64,000 nucleotides of DNA from Bacteroidota bacterium (GTDB lineage: Bacteria; Bacteroidota; Bacteroidia; Sphingobacteriales; Sphingobacteriaceae): contig JAEXHI010000031.1 of NCBI GenBank assembly GCA_023450085.1, forward strand, positions 62,001-126,000, written 5' to 3'. How positions within the stretch are numbered: the first letter of the stretch is position 1; each line of letters begins with the position of its first letter. Under the pieces are notes generated by a model. The model was not told where the DNA came from and searched no databases. It saw only the letters and a program-made list of their open reading frames with translations. The translations under genes and the position numbers were made by a program. This document shows positions 51,667-60,654 of the stretch, in pieces.

Positions 51667-53373
51667 TTAAAGTATTTCAATTTCTGTTGCAATCAACATA
51701 TCTCCATTTTTCCACGGATAAAAAATGATTTCTTTACCAGCATATTTAGGCTTATTTTTATCGAATTCCAGTATGTAATCAGGCATAAAAAAATACTGTT
51801 TACCTTCATCACTTTTTATAAAACCACTCCCACTACTACTTAAAAAATCAAACTTACCTGATATTTTCCCAGGCATTTCAGCCTGCCTTATTAACTCGTC
51901 ATCAATTGTTACATTTCTTGTCACCCAATCGCCAGATAAATAAGATCTATCCTTATCAATTTTTTCAGTTCCAACAATGAGATGAGTTGTTAAATCTTGA
52001 TTAATACAATATGAATAATCAAAAGAGTATGTTGTTCCTTTTCTACCAGAACCCGCCTCAAGAATATTAAGAATGTTATATTCTTGAGATTTACTTAAAT
52101 ATTTAAAAAGCGCTTGTCCATTATTCGGAAATTTAAACCTATAAGTACTTCTATTTTTACAAACTTTGGCAATACTATGTATAAACTCCTTTTCGGGAGC
52201 GGAAAACAATGTTAATATACCTTGGCAATGGTTGTTCAAAGCGCTAAGAGCATCCTCAACTTTTACTTTTCCGAAACCATTATTTGAAATATAGGATTCA
52301 TTCATTGCTTGATCCAACAGATGTATGAGTCTTCTGTAATTCCCCTCGGAGCCATTTATTAATTGTTCTATCGAATCTCCTAATTTGTTTTTGTTAATTT
52401 CAAACAAAGCCTCTGGTAAAATTTTTTCACTTTCATGTTCACCGCAAAAGTCAAAATTTAAATAATTAAATATTATGGATTCAACCTTAGCTCTATATTT
52501 TAAATAAGATTCCTTCGAATTAATATCTTCTTCAAGTTGAACTATATCACCATATCGGGTCTCAGTTAGAATATCTGAATAAGAATTGGGGTAAACAGCT
52601 ATTTTCGTCCGAATAAAACTGGATGTCCTAAGTTGATTCATAAAAATTTCAAAAAAAGAATCATTATTATCATTCTTAAAAAACTGTTTATCTAATGATC
52701 CCGCTTCATCAATAAGTAATAAAATTTTCCCATCACTGTCTTTTAACAACAAATCGTAGATTGCAACAATATCATTTATTCCAGGGTTTTGTTTCTTTTT
52801 TAGTTCAAGAACATTTGTTTTACTATATTTTGCCGACAAATTAAAAAACGAATACTTTGTTTGTCCTTCAACGCCAAATTCTGAAGTTAATCTTTCAACG
52901 TATTCTTCCGAACCTAATTTCAATAATTGCTTTGCCGTTGTTTTTATTTTATGGTCAAAGTGAATATCCGAAGGAATATTTTTCATGCCATAATGAATAT
53001 TTGCCATCGCTTTTGAATCTTGTAGCCTTAAATAAATTGAAGACAACTCTTCTACGATCTTAATTATTAATTGACGATAAATCTCGCTGGGCTCTTTAAT
53101 ATGCTGAAAGTCGCTCAATCGAATAAAAACTGGAAGAATTAACTCTTCTCTCTCAATGAGTCTCGGGATAATGTTATATAAATAATATGCGTAATTAGCT
53201 TTTAAAAACATTGTTTTACCAGACCCCATTCGTCCTTTAATAATTGAATTTTCAAAATCAACTGGTGATTTTAATCCTTCTATTGGATTGACAAAAAGTG
53301 ATAAAATATCACTAAGATTATATTCATCTGCATTTCGAGTTTTGAATGGCCTTTTTTTATAAATATCCTGCAT
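51667..53373 (-). CDS. P-loop ATPase with cold-shock-like C-terminal domain
   Basis: A 568-residue protein. The ATPase core has Walker A GRMGSGKT (about 47-54), an ORC/STAND-like LPVFIRLSDFQHI region after it, and Walker B ILLLIDEAGS (Asp222-Glu223). A long helical middle part contains GNYRRLIHLLDQAMNE (ORC/AAA+ lid-like). The last 67 residues resemble a cold-shock/OB-fold domain: GKFDFLSSSGSGFIKSDEG, QYFFMPDYI, KEIIFYPWKNGDMLIATEI, matching the G-x-V-x-x-F...GFGFI...G...FF layout. I start at ATG 53373; a TTG at 53469 would add 32 residues across a likely leader. Paired with the RRM-containing gene downstream; both carry RNA/ssDNA-binding tails. Confidence 0.8.
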   Translation of the reverse strand: MQDIYKKRPFKTRNADEYNLSDILSLFVNPIEGLKSPVDFENSIIKGRMGSGKTMFLKANYAYYLYNIIPRLIEREELILPVFIRLSDFQHIKEPSEIYRQLIIKIVEELSSIYLRLQDSKAMANIHYGMKNIPSDIHFDHKIKTTAKQLLKLGSEEYVERLTSEFGVEGQTKYSFFNLSAKYSKTNVLELKKKQNPGINDIVAIYDLLLKDSDGKILLLIDEAGSLDKQFFKNDNNDSFFEIFMNQLRTSSFIRTKIAVYPNSYSDILTETRYGDIVQLEEDINSKESYLKYRAKVESIIFNYLNFDFCGEHESEKILPEALFEINKNKLGDSIEQLINGSEGNYRRLIHLLDQAMNESYISNNGFGKVKVEDALSALNNHCQGILTLFSAPEKEFIHSIAKVCKNRSTYRFKFPNNGQALFKYLSKSQEYNILNILEAGSGRKGTTYSFDYSYCINQDLTTHLIVGTEKIDKDRSYLSGDWVTRNVTIDDELIRQAEMPGKISGKFDFLSSSGSGFIKSDEGKQYFFMPDYILEFDKNKPKYAGKEIIFYPWKNGDMLIATEIEIL

Positions 53374-53603
53374 TATGTTTATTTTTTTTATTACTGCTGA
53401 CTTTCGATATCCACTAATGCTAGCGTTCCTAATAAAAGTAATTTGATAATGACAAGAATATTTTTTCAAGTATTAAGGAAGGAGGAGCATTAATAATTTT
53501 AAATCTAATACTAAGATTTGAGACTTCCAACAAGTATCACTTCTTTTGCAAATAAAGTTCAGCAGATAAAATTTTCAAAAAAAATGACAGCATCGAAACT
53601 ATG

Positions 53604-53640
53604 CCAATCCATCTTCTATAATAGTTGATCTGGCGCAAGC
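53604..53640 (-). pseudogene. Short remnant of a DinB-type gene 3' end
   Basis: On the minus strand this reads RQINYYRRWIG, close to the GQINYHRRLVG at the C-terminus of the DinB gene at 53767-54216 (DNA about 23 of 28 identical). A stop codon lies just before it. It marks the probable edge between the accessory region and core genes. The rest of 53470-53766 shows no gene. Confidence 0.45.
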
Positions 53641-53766
53641 GTCAAAACCTATAACTCTACCTTCACATTGCTGCCATTATCTAAATCTATCAATTTATTT
53701 AATGCCGGACTCGTTTCCGTTAATTAACCCTAAACTATCACTAACCAGTCAATTTCACAAATGACA

Positions 53767-54216
53767 TTAACGATTCCCTACCAACCTTCTATGATAATTG
53801 ATCTGCCCCAAATGATAATTCAAATGTGTGCTTAAATGCACCAAGAAATATTCGGTAGAAGTTTTTTCCTCCAACACCAGTAGTGGATATTCTTGCTGCA
53901 TTGCTTCGTCGGTTACGTTTTGCAGGGCGTTTTTAATCACGGTGATGGTATCATTCAATTTGGCAATCAGTTCTTCTCGAGGTACATTCTTTAATGAAAA
54001 CTCCAATTCTCGGTTTCTCACATAACCAGTTTCACCCATTTCCTTGCCAATGTAAGTGTTTAAATTACCAACCAAGTGCAATACTAAGTTCCCTGCCGAA
54101 TTGGCAATATCCTTTTCGATACGCCATAAATCAGCCTCGCTAGGATAAAGTTCCAGTTCGTTGATCACTCTTTTTAAATCCCTTTCAAAAAGGGATGTTA
54201 ATGTATTTGCTAGCAT
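53767..54216 (-). CDS. DinB-family protein, 149 aa
   Basis: Four-helix-bundle DinB-like protein: MLANTLTSLFERDLKRVINELELYPSEADLWRIEKDIANSAGNLVLHLVGNLNTYIG, and the C-terminal HLSTHLNYHLGQINYHRRLV. The metal-binding His triad is represented by His in LVLHLVGN, HLSTH and NYHLGQINYH. In the DinB superfamily (including thiol S-transferases) such proteins are typically 150-170 aa. Substrate unknown. Related in fold to its neighbour at 54354. Confidence 0.88.
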   Translation of the reverse strand: MLANTLTSLFERDLKRVINELELYPSEADLWRIEKDIANSAGNLVLHLVGNLNTYIGKEMGETGYVRNRELEFSLKNVPREELIAKLNDTITVIKNALQNVTDEAMQQEYPLLVLEEKTSTEYFLVHLSTHLNYHLGQINYHRRLVGNR

Positions 54217-54353
54217 ATATTTTGTTTTTTTAGAGGTAGTATTTTAATCATCTAACTATAATTAGACAAATATTTTATCCCACTGACCCTGAAATAAATT
54301 ACCTACGGTGAACTCGTAAACTCGGTTCAGGGTGACGAACATCGGTAGAGTCT

Positions 54354-54830
54354 CTACTTAATTCCTTCTAACAACAGTTTCTTAATCAGCACAATTTGTC
54401 CCAAATGGTAATAGCTATGTTCTATCATGGCTTGGATATTACGGTTGTAGGTACTGTACTTTTCATCCACAAACACATCGCTCAGTTGAGCCTTAGGCAT
54501 CTTATCTACCCAGGCGGCAAACTCTTCGGCATCATACCAAAAGGTAGCCAGAAAAGTTTCCCATTGTGCTTGTGAAGTAATGGGTGGAAAATCGAAACTA
54601 TATTGATCCTTAATATCTAAGGTACCTCCTTTAAACACTTGGTTAATACCACTAATATAGTAATGCACATGTTGGGCCAAGGCTGCAATGGTGTTTAAAC
54701 TACCCACTTGGGCGGCAGCTATTTGCCAATCTAAATTGGTTAACTGATCCTTATAATTGGTATTGGCAATCCATTTACCATTCAAAATTACTTCGGCAAA
54801 TCTTTTGGCTATTTCTTTGGTATTTTCCAT
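54354..54830 (-). CDS. DinB-family protein, 158 aa
   Basis: Second DinB-like protein: KEIAKRFAEVILNGKWIANTNYKDQL, AALAQHVHYYISGINQVF, and the C-terminal IEHSYYHLGQIVLIKKLL. Metal-ligand histidines are visible in AQHVHY and EHSYYHLGQ. 137 bp upstream of the other DinB gene on the same strand; only 3 bp from the alpha/beta hydrolase gene, so probably in its operon. Confidence 0.88.
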   Translation of the reverse strand: MENTKEIAKRFAEVILNGKWIANTNYKDQLTNLDWQIAAAQVGSLNTIAALAQHVHYYISGINQVFKGGTLDIKDQYSFDFPPITSQAQWETFLATFWYDAEEFAAWVDKMPKAQLSDVFVDEKYSTYNRNIQAMIEHSYYHLGQIVLIKKLLLEGIK

Positions 54831-54833
54831 CGT

Positions 54834-55733
54834 TTATTTTTTGTTCAGGAACTTCTCGATCATCGGCACCACAAATTCACTATCCTTGGTTTGGGGCGTT
54901 AGGGTGGTTACTTCACCTAAATATTCTCCATGTCCACCAGGAATAATGGCCAATTCCGAATTGGCTATCAGTCGGTGCAATTGCAAGGCATGTTCTGGGG
55001 TAATCACATCCTTATCACCAATGATAATGAGCGTAGGCACTTTAATAGTGGCAATGCTTTCATCTGCAATATCTTTAAACACGACCATCCTTTGCGCATC
55101 CTTATCATGCATGGCTTGTAAACCTTGTTGGCTAGGATTTACTTTCAAATAAGCTTCCTTTAAAGGGGCTGGCATATTATCCAGCGAGGCCTGTTTCATG
55201 AAATCCCAAAACTGCGGTGGCACTCCGCTACGTTTGGCCAAAGCCGAAGCCAAAATGATTTTGTTCACCAGCTGTGGATGTCGGTTAGCAATTTGCATGG
55301 TGGTAGTACCACCGTTGCTAAATCCCAAGAAATCAGCTTTAGAGATGTTCAAATGCTCTAACAATGCTGCTACGTCATCAGCATCTTGCTCAAAGGTTAC
55401 TCCTGTATTCCGATCACTAGTACGGCCATGCGCCTGCAGTTCAACGGCAATGACCTTTCTGTTTTTGGCAAACAAGGGAATTACCTTCTCAAAATTAGAT
55501 TGAATGGTGGAACCTCCGCCATGAATAAGCACCAAAGGTTGCCCCTCCCCATAAATTTCATAATAAAGGTTAATGCCATTTACGGCTGCATGGCCATGGC
55601 TAAAAGCAATGCTATCTTTTGGGTTGTCCATAGTTGTAAAATTTTGAGGATGCTGTTGGCAGGAGGTTAACATCAAACCCATCCACACTACACACCTTAA
55701 CAACAATTTGAAGGTTACGGTTTGTTTGTTCAT
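54834..55733 (-). CDS. Alpha/beta hydrolase, probable lipoprotein
   Basis: A 299-residue alpha/beta hydrolase with an N-terminal lipoprotein signal (MNKQTVTFKLLLRCVVWMGLMLTSC, lipobox LTSC). Oxyanion region LVLIHGGGST, nucleophile elbow LGFSNGGT with Ser, Asp in IIGDKDVITPE, His in IPGGHGEYLG. An in-frame ATG at 55745 adds 4 residues; the signal is the same. Substrate unknown. Followed by the DinB gene after 3 bp. Confidence 0.88.
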   Translation of the reverse strand: MNKQTVTFKLLLRCVVWMGLMLTSCQQHPQNFTTMDNPKDSIAFSHGHAAVNGINLYYEIYGEGQPLVLIHGGGSTIQSNFEKVIPLFAKNRKVIAVELQAHGRTSDRNTGVTFEQDADDVAALLEHLNISKADFLGFSNGGTTTMQIANRHPQLVNKIILASALAKRSGVPPQFWDFMKQASLDNMPAPLKEAYLKVNPSQQGLQAMHDKDAQRMVVFKDIADESIATIKVPTLIIIGDKDVITPEHALQLHRLIANSELAIIPGGHGEYLGEVTTLTPQTKDSEFVVPMIEKFLNKK

Positions 55734-55823
55734 GCAATGAGCCATGGTGCTTGCGTTTCAATTTAACACCAAGATAAAAGGACGTTTTGATATTCGCAAG
55801 CCAATAAGGGCTTCACAAAAGAT

Positions 55824-57227
55824 TTAAGCTTTAGAACGCATGTTTTCACCGTCCTTAAAGTGCAGCCTTCTGAACACTAATCCCGACAGAATGGTTAAGC
55901 CCCCAATGACCAAAAAGGTATAGCGAAAGGCATTGTGGATTTCGTTATGGATAAGCTTGGCATCGCCCTGAAAAATTTTGAGAACAATCAATCCAAATGC
56001 TACCCCAAATCCAATAGCCAATTGCTGGTTGACCGAAACCAAGGAATTACCGCTACTGGTATGGTATTGTCTTAAATCGGCAATGGAAATGGAATTCATA
56101 GCGGTAAATTGTATGGAGTTGAAAAACCCTAACGTAGCAATGATAGGCATATACCAATAAATAGAAGTTTGGATAACTGGAATAGCCATACAACAGATCA
56201 ATGCGCCAATCAAAAAGGTGTTCACCATCAAGGTATTTCGGTAACCAAAAGTCTCTAGGATTTTAATCACCGCCGATTTGCCAAACATGGCGGTTACAGC
56301 CATTGGCGCAATGATCCATCCAGAGGTAACAGCCGATTGTCCGTAAGCAATTTGAATCATCATAGGCAATAACAAAGGCACCGAACTGATTCCCAAACGG
56401 GTAGCCAAATTACCCACAATACCTACCCTAAAGGTGCGTACCTTAAATAAGTTCAACGGAAAAATAGGGTTATTGTCTTTACTGGCATGTCGGTAATAGA
56501 AGTATAGCATTAAAAAGCCCAACAACAGCACCGTTAATACTGGTGTGACGTGAACAGTATTACCAAATAGCTCTAAAGCAATGGAAAGCAGCAAGGAAGC
56601 CGCAGCAAAAATGAGAAATCCTTTGAGGTCAAAATCGATAATATCAGACCGATAATCGGGCATGTATTTAAGGCTTAGCAAGATGCCAATCATCCCAATA
56701 GGAATATTGATAAGGAAAATCCAGTGCCACGACAAATAATCGACCATGTAACCACCTACCAAAGGACCCAGCACAGGGCCGATCAGCGCTGGGATAATGG
56801 CAAAGTTCATGGCTTTGAGCAGTTCGTTTTTAGGAAAGGTTTTGATCAAAGCGAGTTTGCCTACTGGTGTCATTAAACTACCGCCTAGGCCTTGGATCAT
56901 TCGGGAAATTACCAATTCGGTAAGGTTGCCCGAAAGGGAGCAGAATAATGAACCCACACTGAACAGGATCAGCGCAAAAATGAAGATCTTCTTGGTTCCA
57001 AACTTATCGGCCAGAAAACCACTTACGGGCATAAATACCGCCAAGGTAAGCACATAGCTGATGATGGCATTTTGCATATTTAGCGGCGATTCATGTAAGT
57101 CTTTGGCAATGGTGGGCAGGGAGGTATTAAGGATGGTAGAGTCCAACATCTGCATAAAAATAGAAGTGGCCAAGATGATGGGCAGCAACTTTTTAGTAGA
57201 GGTGGTATGTGTGATTGTTCCTTCCAA
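55824..57227 (-). CDS. MFS drug exporter, DHA2 family
   Basis: A 467-residue major-facilitator transporter with about 14 helices. Motif C-like and family signatures: FMQMLDSTILNTSLPTIAKDL (helix 1 with the LDxTIVN motif), GFLADKFGTKKIF (motif A, loop 2-3), GPVLGPLVGG (antiporter motif C). These place it in the DHA2 (EmrB/QacA) group, proton-driven drug export. No EmrA or TolC partner is adjacent. The divergent side faces a repeat-rich stretch. Confidence 0.92.
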   Translation of the reverse strand: MEGTITHTTSTKKLLPIILATSIFMQMLDSTILNTSLPTIAKDLHESPLNMQNAIISYVLTLAVFMPVSGFLADKFGTKKIFIFALILFSVGSLFCSLSGNLTELVISRMIQGLGGSLMTPVGKLALIKTFPKNELLKAMNFAIIPALIGPVLGPLVGGYMVDYLSWHWIFLINIPIGMIGILLSLKYMPDYRSDIIDFDLKGFLIFAAASLLLSIALELFGNTVHVTPVLTVLLLGFLMLYFYYRHASKDNNPIFPLNLFKVRTFRVGIVGNLATRLGISSVPLLLPMMIQIAYGQSAVTSGWIIAPMAVTAMFGKSAVIKILETFGYRNTLMVNTFLIGALICCMAIPVIQTSIYWYMPIIATLGFFNSIQFTAMNSISIADLRQYHTSSGNSLVSVNQQLAIGFGVAFGLIVLKIFQGDAKLIHNEIHNAFRYTFLVIGGLTILSGLVFRRLHFKDGENMRSKA

Positions 57228-57419
57228 ATGTGCTAACGATGTTGTATAGGTAAAGCTACGGTTTCTGCGACATTTTAAGCTTCATTTTCGTGATTTTGTT
57301 AAGGGTATGACATGGCTTTTACACTTTGTTGGCTTGGTGGTTGGTTGTTGGTTCATTGGTTCACTAGTTCATTGGTTAGCTAAGTGTAACCTGTACGGAT
57401 TTGCCCCATTACGCTCTTT
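57228..57419. other. Gene-free stretch with short repeats
   Basis: Contains TTGGTTCATTGGTTCACTAG-type units at about 57345-57378, the same family as at about 24088-24120, 31670-31705 and 59727-59762. No gene seen. Confidence 0.6.
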
Positions 57420-57675
57420 GTCATCCAGAGCGAAGCGAAGGATCTCTTTCATGTTTCTTAGGAGATTCCTCGTATACTCGGAATGACAAGCAGGATGCAG
57501 AATAGCAAAGAAGCCAAAACGAAGGAATGCCACATTCTATACATCTTATCATCCAGAGCGTAACCTGTATCGATCCTTCAATAGTGAATTGCCCGATTAT
57601 GCACCTTGTCATCCAGAGCGAAGCGAAGGATCTCTTTCATATTTCTTAGGAGATTCCTCGTATACTCGGAATGAC
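57420..57675. repeat. REP-like inverted elements upstream of the GIY-YIG gene
   Basis: Two nearly identical 68-bp elements (57420-57487 and 57608-57675, one base different) of the form GTCATCCAGAGCGAAGCG ... then an inner spacer and an inverted arm CTCGTATACTCGGAATGAC. Left and right arms pair imperfectly (CATCC...GGATCTC against GAGATTCC...GGAATG). A third arm (CATCCAGAGCGTAACCTGTA, about 57551) lies between them. Confidence 0.9.
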
Positions 57676-57747
57676 AAAAACAGCATACAGAATGACGAAC
57701 AAGATGCAGAATAACAAGCACGATGCAAAAGTACAATCAAGGATAGC

Positions 57748-58053
57748 CTACTCTTCTTTTATCTCTTCATTTAAAAACCTCCAATTAGGATTTTCTTGCA
57801 TAATCAACGCCTCTTTTTTAGCTCTTGACCATCCTTTTAGCTCTTTTTCTCTATCAATCGCATCATTGATGTATTGATACCGTTCATAGTACACCAAATG
57901 ATAACACTTATACTTTTTAGTAAAAGACTTTGCATTTTCTCCTTCACAGTGTTGTTGAATTCTTACTTCCAAATCATTGGTTACACCAATATATAAAACG
58001 GTTTTATGCTTATTGGTTAAAATATAAACGAAGTAATTATGTTGTTTAGTCAT
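57748..58053 (-). CDS. GIY-YIG nuclease family protein, 101 aa
   Basis: A small single-domain GIY-YIG protein (URI-like): NYFVYILTNKHKTVLYIGVTNDLEVRIQQH contains the split motif YVYI...YIG in the form FVYIL and LYIGVTNDLEVR with the catalytic Arg; then YYERYQYINDAIDREKELKGW carries the Glu (REKELKGW). Full length for the COG2827 type. It lies inside the REP-like cluster with elements on both sides. No DNA-binding domain is attached. Confidence 0.92.
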   Translation of the reverse strand: MTKQHNYFVYILTNKHKTVLYIGVTNDLEVRIQQHCEGENAKSFTKKYKCYHLVYYERYQYINDAIDREKELKGWSRAKKEALIMQENPNWRFLNEEIKEE

Positions 58054-58173
58054 AGGTGTAGGTTTGATTAAAAATAATCAAAAAGAGCGAAATAAAGATG
58101 ATCGTTCTAAGGACTTTGTCTTCCACAACGTAGCCTATACACCTGATAAAGAAAGTGCTCGGCTATGCTCCAT

Positions 58174-58895
58174 GTCATCCAGAGCGCTACCTGTACCGAT
58201 ACTTCGGCAGCGAAGGATGTCTTTCATCTTTCTAAAGAGATTCCTCGTATACTCGAATGACAAGCAAGATGTATAAGACTGGAAACTGGACAATAGTCAC
58301 CCAAAGCGTTACCTATACCAATCCCTCGGTAATGAAGGTGCTCTTTGTGCGCTTTGTCACCCAGAGCCTAGCGAAGGGTCTTTTTTCGTGCTGCTTTTGG
58401 AGATTCCTCGCTTGCTCGGAATGACAAACATGATGCAGAATTAAGAAAAGACCAAAATAAGGGAGGTAGGAATACTGTATTCCCATGTTCCGTGTCATAC
58501 AGAGCACAACCCGTACTGATTCCTCGGTAGCGAAGGTGCCCTTTGTGTGCTTTGTCACCCAGAGCACCGCAAAGGGTCTTTTTTCGCGCTACTGTTGGAA
58601 GCGTCTCTTTCTACGCTATTATTGGAGATTCCTCATATACTCGGAATGACAAGCAAGATGTATAAGACTGGGCAATGGTCATCCAGAGCATAACCTGTAC
58701 TGATTCCTCAGTAGCGAAGATGCTCCTTTATGTGCTTTGTCACCCAGAGCATAACCTGTACCGATTTGCCCCATTACCCCCTTTGTCATCCAGAGCGCAG
58801 CGAAGGATCTCCTTTTGTGCTACTTTGGAGATTTACTTCGTAGCTGCTTCGCGGTCCTCCCCGAAGTATCGGGGCAAGCAATATACTCGGAATAA
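58174..58895. repeat. REP-like inverted elements downstream of the GIY-YIG gene
   Basis: At least four elements: 58174-58261, 58356-58425, 58494-58650 and about 58679-58895. Each begins GTCATCCAGAGCG or GTCACCCAGAGC and ends with CTCGGAATGAC or a close variant. Some carry an inserted arm of the form ACCTGTACCGATWCTTCGGTAGCG, absent from the short elements. No gene is supported here. Confidence 0.85.
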
Positions 58896-59010
58896 CAAGC
58901 GAAATGCATAAAATTTGGAGATTGAAATAATTTAATCACTTATCTCCATCAAACAATTTTATTATATTTAACTACTTATTTCTCTCCTTCTCTACTATTC
59001 CATTTAAAAC

Positions 59011-59060
59011 TCCGTAAAAGTCCATAGAAGTCCGTACAAGTGCGTATAAGTCCGTAGATT
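59011..59060. repeat. Period-10 tandem repeat, five units
   Basis: Five successive 10-mers of consensus TCCGTANAAG: TCCGTAAAAG, TCCATAGAAG, TCCGTACAAG, TGCGTATAAG, TCCGTAGATT. The surrounding stretch 58896-59250 holds no gene. Confidence 0.85.
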
Positions 59061-59250
59061 TGGGACACTGCCTTTGTACAGATGGTACATTGCTTCGCTG
59101 CATTTCCTATTTCGAAAGCAAAATGATTTAGTACACATAGGACCTTCTTTTGATACTACTAGCCTTTTTATTAAAATATGGCAAGAAAGAAGACTATTTC
59201 AGCTCCTAACCTGTCCAAACAACCGACAAACCAACCGGCTAAACAACCCA

Positions 59251-59619
59251 CTATTCCCAACAGCCTCTTGTTTTGGCAAGGTCGATCATTAGCTGTCCTT
59301 GGGGCATCATCAAGCCCTCGCTGATCATTTGATAGGCCCGCTCTCGGTTAATGGCACTCCATCTGCTTCTTCTCGGATTTCGCGGACCAAAGGTGAGATA
59401 ATAACTTTCATAGTCTCTTTTCTTGCACAAGCTGTCTATCCAACCAAAACAAAGTGCTTCTTCGGTAGCTTCACTTAGGCTAATGCTTGGCACTAGGCTC
59501 TTTTTAGTATAAAGGATAAGCCATACGGCACTACCAGTATGATAATTTTCAATTAGCCATTTCCGCCAGTCCTTTCTGCTAGGGGCATAAACTGCCATTT
59601 TTCCGTCTTTAGTTTCCAT
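59251..59619 (-). CDS. YdeI/OmpD-associated family protein, C-terminally truncated
   Basis: A 122-residue protein with the start of the YdeI family: YAPSRKDWRKWLIENYHTGSAVWLILYTKKS, ATEEALCFGWIDSLCKKRDYESYYLTFGPRNPRRSRWSAINRERAYQMISEGLMMPQGQLMIDLAKTRGCWE. Family members are about 190 residues and continue well beyond this point; here a stop follows GCWE and the sequence turns into GGTTGTTTGG-type low-complexity repeat. So the C-terminal third is missing, probably replaced by repeat sequence. The remaining domain may still fold. Confidence 0.75.
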   Translation of the reverse strand: METKDGKMAVYAPSRKDWRKWLIENYHTGSAVWLILYTKKSLVPSISLSEATEEALCFGWIDSLCKKRDYESYYLTFGPRNPRRSRWSAINRERAYQMISEGLMMPQGQLMIDLAKTRGCWE

Positions 59620-59782
59620 GATTTTGGGTTTGATGAAACGAAATTATGAGGGGCTACTGACAGCCCTATGGCAGTGCTAAGATTCTATTGCAAAAAATAA
59701 TAAATAACCATTTCTAATGTCAGTTTATTAGTTCACTGGCTCATTAGTCCATTGGTTAATGAGTATATAATTAGGCCAAAGC

Positions 59783-60568
59783 TTATTTAACCTTTTTAGC
59801 CTGCTCCAAAAGCCACTGCGCTACGTCAGCGGCCGCCTTATCATTCTCAAATCGGGCAGGTAATCTTCCATTGGTATATTCATTATACAACCAAGGATCA
59901 CCTACTGCTAAAACTGCTCCTTTACCATATTTTGCAATCACCATTGCATTTTTACCATCTTTAGTAGTAAGTACTGGTACGGCAGTATGCTGAATGCTAA
60001 TAGACGCTGCGTTTTTGATAAATATATTTTTAGAAGTTTTAAAGAGCTCTTGTCCCTCGGTAGAAAGCCCTCCATCATCAAAATGTGCATCATCTTTTAC
60101 CCCTAAAATGATATCGCTATTAAAGGTAAATCCAAATTTCGCGGTAAGTAGGTTAAAATGTTTTAAATCGGCATTAGCTTCATCGTTCCCCATCAGTAAC
60201 AACACACCCCCAGCTTTCACCCAGTCCGCAATGAGCTGCGCACTTTTTTCGTCCATGTAGCTGGGGCTTGGATTATCACCCACGTTATCGGGATCTACAA
60301 TGATATAGATATCCGTTTTTTTAAGGTTTTGCATGGTAGGTGCTTGAGCGAGGGTGGTTAATGCTCTTGCACCATTTTTTAAAAATATTTCCCCAAGAAT
60401 AGAAAATCCCGACATTTCGTGGTCGGTCCATAAATAATGGAAGCTTTCGGTTCTACCATCTTTCGTTTTTTTGGTTTCGTTGTTGTAGTAATTATCAACG
60501 GTTACAGTTTGTGCATAGGTGGTTAAACTGATAGACAACGCCAATAAAGCGATGCTAACTTTCTTCAT
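59783..60568 (-). CDS. Exported DUF4350 protein
   Basis: A 261-residue protein with signal peptide (MKKVSIALLALSISLTTYAQ) and a DUF4350-type (glutamine-amidotransferase-like) fold: GFSILGEIFLKNGA, DIYIIVDPDNVGDNPSPSYM, LIADWVKAGGVLLLMGNDEANADL, VIAKYGKGAVLAVGDPWLYNEYT. Related domains are found attached to GH105 rhamnogalacturonyl hydrolases in Bacteroidetes. The catalytic Cys of amidotransferases is not seen, as expected. An in-frame ATG at 60577 adds 3 residues. Monocistronic between repeats. Confidence 0.85.
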   Translation of the reverse strand: MKKVSIALLALSISLTTYAQTVTVDNYYNNETKKTKDGRTESFHYLWTDHEMSGFSILGEIFLKNGARALTTLAQAPTMQNLKKTDIYIIVDPDNVGDNPSPSYMDEKSAQLIADWVKAGGVLLLMGNDEANADLKHFNLLTAKFGFTFNSDIILGVKDDAHFDDGGLSTEGQELFKTSKNIFIKNAASISIQHTAVPVLTTKDGKNAMVIAKYGKGAVLAVGDPWLYNEYTNGRLPARFENDKAAADVAQWLLEQAKKVK

Positions 60569-60654
60569 TCTAGTCATTGGGCGAGTATCTAGTGTTATCT
60601 TAAATGGTTTTAGCTTCCCCTAATTTAGCAGGGAAATAGGTAGTTTCAAAATAA

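Noticed and set aside
57421..57612. 63-aa minus-strand frame in the repeat cluster, and similar frames at 58313-58567 and 58675-58911
   Set aside because: They translate the REP-like repeats themselves and have no independent support.
57420..58895. CRISPR array
   Set aside because: Elements are inverted pairs with irregular spacing and internal variants, typical of REP-like repeats, not direct repeats with unique spacers.
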